A stretch of 64,000 bases of DNA, taken from Tetmemena sp. SeJ-2015. Lineage: Eukaryota; Ciliophora; Spirotrichea; Sporadotrichida; Oxytrichidae. The stretch is from positions 1 through 64,000 of the forward strand of contig JAJKFJ010021679.1 in NCBI GenBank assembly GCA_027382625.1, in the 5' to 3' direction. The translations under genes were made by a program, and so were the position numbers. The notes beneath the pieces were generated by a model. It saw nothing but the letters and a program-made list of their open reading frames with translations. It ran no database searches and was not told the DNA's origin. Numbering within the stretch: the stretch's first letter is position 1; every line of letters begins with the position of its first letter. Shown piece after piece: positions 58,878-64,000 of this stretch.

Positions 58878-61064
58878 TCATCTCTAATGATAAGGATTGG
58901 CCTTTCTGTTGAACCTTATTTCACTCTTTTATATTATGGGTAAGGATTGCTTCAACTATTCATAAGATCTTTTATTTAGAGTTTCCATTGAAGATTATTG
59001 TGAGTGTTTTTTAACAAACATTCCAGCCCAGAATGTGACATTTTAACTCCCTCCATCAAAAGCTTTATTCCTTCCTATATTTGTCTTTTATTAGTTTTGT
59101 GCAACATCATTGCTCCTCTCATTAAATTGCTCTCTAAAAGTCTGGTCATTCTTTTGGTCTTAGATCATTTGTCTCACATCATTAGTTAAGAAGTTCAAAT
59201 TTAAACTGGTTATTACACTTCCATCTAAAGAATAATACGCACAAATAAAAATAAGGAAAAATTATTGTGTAATCATTTCTATGAGGCTTTATTCCTTATT
59301 ATGGTTTGTCTTGGTACGAGTTAATATAACTACGAGCATTTGTTCTAGAAAGACTAACAGATTGCTCTTAATAAGGAAGACTTTGAAAACTCACAGAAGA
59401 TTTTATTAAAAAAGATAAATATATTTAAATGATCTTGACTAATCCTTTCTTTAACCTTCTTATATCCTTACAGAATCATATGGGGATAGAGAAGTAAGGC
59501 TTCCTTAATTAAAGAAAATTACCAATAATTAATTTTCTCCTTTGTTGAGTGGATCATAATTTTATTTAAGAAAACCCTTCCTTGAATGATTAAACTTTTC
59601 CAGTGAATATGGCATTTGATATATCTTTTTTAAATTAAAATATGTGTTTGAAATATATATCCAACTCGAGTATCTAAGTTTTTTTCTTAATTCTCTTCAT
59701 TGAATGGGTTTGCTGAGTTTGATAAGTTCTAGTCCTTTGAGGCTATAGATTGCTTGAAGTTTTAGTTTAACTTTACAAATGTTTTGTACATATTGCTCTC
59801 AGGAAATACTTTCAGTCTTAGCTTTTAATAATTTAAATCACTTAAATTTCTTTGTTAAATTTAACAAGATTTTAAATTATAAGTATAGCTATTGACTTTA
59901 GATATTGCCGTCTTCTTTTGTAATAGAATTCGCTGAAGCATTTGAATCCTTAGTAGTAAATTAGTTTTAGTAGGTTGATTTCAGATTCTGAAAACTTTTT
60001 GATGCTTCGGGATCTTTCACTCCTAGAGTTAAATAGTTGTAGTATACTTTAAATTATAAAATTAAAAGTAGTATCCATTGAGGTTTGTAAATTTAGATTG
60101 TTGAGCTCTCCTAAAGTTCTCAGATGTGCTCCTGTAAGGAGATTCAAAGGGAAAGCTTTTGAATTTCTGTTCTTCAAAAGTATTTAAAAGCTAATTTTAA
60201 ATCTCCTCTTTGTAGGAATTATAGACAATATATTTTATGGAATTAAAAACCTATTTTTTATTTTTCTTTTCTTTATAAATAAAACTCTTAAGATTCATTA
60301 AATTATTTTATATAAAAATTCTCACTATTTACTACAAATTTAATTTCAATATTCCAATAGTTATAGATACACATTTTTTAAAGTGCTTGGACTAACTTAA
60401 TCCTCATAATTTAAACAAGCTTCTCTTTGACTGAGTTCATTAGCTGAGTCTCTCTGGGAAAGATCATTAGTCTTAATAGTTTAAGCCTAGCAAAATAAAT
60501 AAATTTTCATTTAATTTAAGAGTAAAATATTTTATTCATATTCATAATTGAGATAATAAAAAATAAATTAGACTCAAGCTTTAAAAAAACTCTAGGCTAA
60601 AAAAAGTTACAACTTAATGAGGAATAGAGATAAAACATTAAATAAGACAAATAGAGAGAAAAAAAATTAATTAAATAAAGTGTAAAGCAATTTAAAAAAT
60701 TTTAGCGAACCTTACTAACTGAGAGATCATCTTAAATTTTATTGTTGGCTATTTGGTGAATGTTAGTTTTATATTTCTAAAGTTGTGAAAGAAATTACTT
60801 TTATCTTAAAATCTCTAAGTCCTTCAAAACCCTAGTTTTATCCTAATTAAAATGATACCTCACATTTTTCCTGTTTATAACTTGTTGCTATTGCTCCTCT
60901 TTTTATGTTTGATATGTAAGGTTTTCTATTTATCTTGATGCCTTAGTGGTTTTGATTTGGGTTTCTGTCTAGAGACTTTGAAATGGCTTTATTTGTTTGA
61001 GTTGTTGAATATTAGAGATTGACAAATTACGATGGCCTAGTGGCAAATTCTTTCTCTTAGGCAT
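58878..61064 (-). CDS. Hypothetical Q/N/K-rich protein
   Basis: Minus-strand reading starts at 61064 (MPKRKNLPLGHRNLSISNIQ), stays open with TAA/TAG as Gln to about 60.83 kb, and resumes after AT-rich gaps. Further blocks are at 60.49-60.38 kb (TNDLSQRDSANELSQREA), 60.0-59.9 kb (TTKDSNASANSITKEDGN) and ~59.7 kb. The final block at 59.2-58.88 kb (DVRQMIQDQKNDQTFREQFN) ends RKANPYHQR at TGA 58878-58880. The gaps look like IESs but pointers were not resolved. Hydrophilic, low complexity, no family recognised. Confidence 0.5.
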
Positions 61065-61730
61065 GCTTATAGTGGGTGTCAAATTATTTCGATATCTCTC
61101 AAATTATATGCTTCCTGCTTCTAATTTTGGCTTATTATTAACATTCGAGAAAAGATTCTATGCTTAAAAATATCTCATTAAATTAAAAATTATTAAGAAT
61201 TAATACGGCATGTTTTAAAATGAAAAAAGAGGCATTGTGATGAAATAGAATAGGTTGTTTTTAGAAATTTTACAAGACTTTTCCTAAAATCATTATATAT
61301 ATAATAAACATTACCTGATGAGAAAAATTAAGTAGATTTTAAATATATTTATCTCATTCTTAATTTAAAAATAAAAACTGCTTCTTTCTCTCTGTTATTC
61401 TAATGTAATTGAGGTTAAGCTGTTTCAAAGTTTTTCAATTCATAATTATGGGAGAAGATAGTTTTGCTATCTATTGCAAATTTTGATGGAGCTTGTTTTT
61501 TCATTTTATTTTAATTAAAATATCCCAAAAGTGCTATTAAATGTAATTTTAGGTAATATAAAAGTATCTATAAATTATAAAATAAATAATAATTTTAATA
61601 AAACACCTTCGAGTCATTTACAAAGCAAATTTTGAATGAAATCAATAAATAAAGGTGCAACTTAGTTAATTATTAAACTTAAATACTTGATATATTGGGT
61701 GATAAAGTAGGAATTGAATACTATGCGTGG

Positions 61731-63739
61731 TCATATTTTGAGATCTATGACTTTCCAAAGAGTAGTAACATGCCTCTTTTTCTCTGGCTTTGGAGAAAAC
61801 GATTGCTGATCTTCTCTCAACTATAGATAATAGATAATTTAGTATTTTATTTATATCAATGTTTTATTTGCAGGATAGTTAGCTTTAGTGAGAAGACTCT
61901 TTGCAGACTGACTGAGACTACGTTTGAGGATGGACCTATCAAGAGCTTTGGCTTTCTTTTTCTTCTGAGGCACTCCGTGAACCAACAAAATCTAGTTACT
62001 CTGTAAGTCCATATCCACCTTCACTACTGGCTTTTTCTAAACATCAATTACAGTATGCATTACAAAGTAAAATTGTATTCAGTTTTAATTAAATTTAATT
62101 AAAATTATGCGCATAAATTAATTCTTTGTAGTAAGATTATTTATAATATATTTGTTAATACAGACTCTTATTTTCTTCGTAAGAGGCAGTAAATTTAGTA
62201 ATTTTCTATGAAATTTCCCAACCTGCAATTTTAAAGTAAATATCATTTGAATATAAGTGTAATTTGAACAATATTTCATTATTCTTTAGACCTCTATGTT
62301 TTAATTTTAAGTTCGAGAGCATAATAAATAAAATTAACTCATAGAGCTCTATCTTCTAGAGGAAGACTTCGTATTTGAGTGGGTGTGTGACTCAGTCTCC
62401 ACTCTCTTTGAATGGATGTTTTCCAGATAGTCGGATTCTTCATCCACGAAATTTCCATAAAGTTAACTGCTCATTTTCCTCTACTAAGATTTCGCTGCTG
62501 GAGTAAATATCTGCTACTGAAATTCATTCTTAAACTCTTAGTCTAACGATCCTCGTAGCACGTTTAAGTTTTATCTCATTTTCAATTATATAAATAAATT
62601 CTTAGAGATATTTAAATTAAATTTAAGAAAATGTTACTTCTCCAAGACTCAAATAATATTTTATTAAGTTAGGCAACTCTTAATAAGCTGAATTATGTTT
62701 CTTGCCTCTATTGAGATAAGGACTGCTATCTAAGATTGACTTGTTAAACTTTAACTGGGTCGTACTACTGTTGGCTTAGACTTAAGTCTACGCTCAACTT
62801 GGACATTTTCAGTTAAGACATAAATAATTTTAACTTTCAGTACTAGGCTCTTACTAATCTAACTCTGATTGATTTTGTTTCTGCTTTCTTGCGCTATGAA
62901 AGTACTTGCTCTGGGATTCAAATCAATTGCTCCAGACTTCTTGTCGCTTATCTTCCTTTCGTATTTTGTTGGCACTTGAGCTTTTTACTTAACTTTTTAG
63001 GAACTGGCCAAAGCCCCTACTATATCATTGAAGCCCAGATCCTTAAAGCTCTTTCCAGAAAGCTAGATATCACTTTGCACTTAGATTTTATCTAGTCCAC
63101 TTATCTTCTAAATTATCTCCTCAATATTCTTGTCCTATTGAATCCTATATATAATACAGATAATGGCTGCTATTTAAAATTAAGAATCTGCTTTGAACTT
63201 CTCTTTCTCTATCTGCTACTGGCCTTTTCACTCATTTACTTATCATTAGAATATTTCCTCCTCCCACTCTTGAAGAACTCTTACTGAAGCTCATTTGTGA
63301 AAATAGGCTGTTAGTTTTGCAGTTTCAAATTTTGGCTGGAGAGAAGTTTCCCCTTCTAGCCCGAGAAATGAAGTGACTGTCTCAAAACTGAAGTCTGATT
63401 TTGCTATTGAAGGCTCTACTGCTTCTTGTTTTTGCTAGTTTTATTGAGAACTTCAAGTCTTGAACTCTAATCCTTGAGATAGTAGCTGTCTCTAATCTCT
63501 ATCTTTTCCTCATTATCTTGGTGCTCCCTAATTTCTTAGTCTCTGTCTTCTATCAGGAGTAGGTTATCATCCCGAGGGGAAGTTATGAAGTGAGAGTAGA
63601 TTTCCCTGCCATCTGCTTGCTGTTCAAGGTCTGAAAATAGGGCTTGATCTTAAAAGTATATATAAATCAAAATTAAGTCTTTAAAATCTTATGCATCTTT
63701 AACACCGTGAATTATCCAATTAAAAAATATTTTACCCAT
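61731..63739 (-). CDS. Hypothetical K/Q/S-rich protein
   Basis: It starts at 63739 (MGKIFFNWIIHGVKDA). An IES with pointer TAAGAT (63647-63685) is removed to join DQALFSDLEQQADGREIYSH. Charged, Q-rich blocks follow (LLLIEDRDQEIREHQDNEEK; then FERALR/IEEIIQKISGLDK about 63.1 kb; then DKKSGAIDLNPRASTFIAQE about 62.93 kb). After gaps, HTVIDVQKKPVVKVDMDLQS (62.05 kb) leads to a basic tail and ends LWKVIDLKI at TGA 61731-61733. A frame change near 63150 marks another IES. No recognised domain. Confidence 0.5.
63647..63685. other. 39 bp IES, pointer TAAGAT on the coding strand
   Basis: ATCTTA (plus strand) at 63647-63652 and 63686-63691. A 6 bp repeat with in-frame joining on removal. Confidence 0.75.
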
Positions 63740-64000
63740 TTAAGCTTAATTTAGTTATATTTTAATTTCCTCACACTTTTAAACAGTATATTGAAAATCT
63801 TTGTTTCATAATTTATTATGCTCTGGAAATATATCTTAATATTGAAAAAAATGAAACTGCTTCATAAATAATTATGATGCTCTCTGATTAAACTTAAACT
63901 TGACCTTGAATCAACAAACTAAAGTATTAATAAGCAATTATTTAATGATAAAATTGTTGTTCAACCTTGTCAAAAATATAGCTTACAAGAGCATGAGGTG
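63740..64000. other. AT-rich edge, nothing recognised
   Basis: No supported coding or repeat feature up to the window end. Confidence 0.4.

Overview
The window looks like germline (micronuclear) DNA of a spirotrich ciliate, probably an Oxytricha/Stylonychia-like hypotrich. Three observations support this. (1) In every recognisable gene TAA and TAG are read through where glutamine is expected, and only TGA ends frames. (2) Coding blocks are cut by short AT-rich inserts of 13-75 bp, each flanked by a 2-6 bp direct repeat (a 'pointer'). Removing one repeat plus the insert restores the frame and often a conserved family motif (isoleucyl-tRNA synthetase, dynein). These are IESs between macronuclear-destined segments (MDSs). 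(3) Gene parts appear in inverted order, as in scrambled germline genes. Intergenic DNA is very AT-rich. Species assignment is inference.

Layout. 0.3-2.4 kb: a small membrane-protein gene and an unrecognised coding fragment. 2.6-8.4 kb: a decayed transposon of the TBE/Tc1-mariner type with a transposase, an opposite-strand accessory ORF and a helicase-like ORF. A GC-rich fragment resembling a bacterial transporter lies inside it. 8.4-20.7 kb, minus strand: one large gene for a surface protein, made of beta-helix repeats, a cysteine-rich GFR-like domain and membrane segments. It is broken by IESs and invaded by a 2.3 kb element with ~400 bp terminal inverted repeats and an SF3-helicase/Rep-like gene, by a 784 bp MITE, and by a 312 bp insert between 13 bp direct repeats.

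20.7-30.4 kb: a ~9.7 kb near-perfect palindrome with a 49 bp spacer. Each arm carries a coiled-coil gene and a guanylate-binding-protein (GBP) GTPase gene. The arms differ by IESs present in one arm only and by swapped segments, one of which resembles the neighbouring beta-helix gene.

31-37.4 kb: a minisatellite, then a second degraded copy of the transposon with the same gene order. 37.5-39.5 kb: the catalytic part of cytosolic isoleucyl-tRNA synthetase. 39.5-42.0 kb (+) and 47.8-58.7 kb (-): two inverted, complementary blocks of a dynein heavy chain, best read as one scrambled gene. They enclose a Q/N-rich multi-pass membrane protein gene (42.4-47.8 kb). 58.9-61.1 and 61.7-63.7 kb: two minus-strand genes for low-complexity Q/K-rich proteins of unknown function.

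All domain calls come from reading translations by eye. No database search was run, and MDS boundaries outside the listed IESs are approximate.
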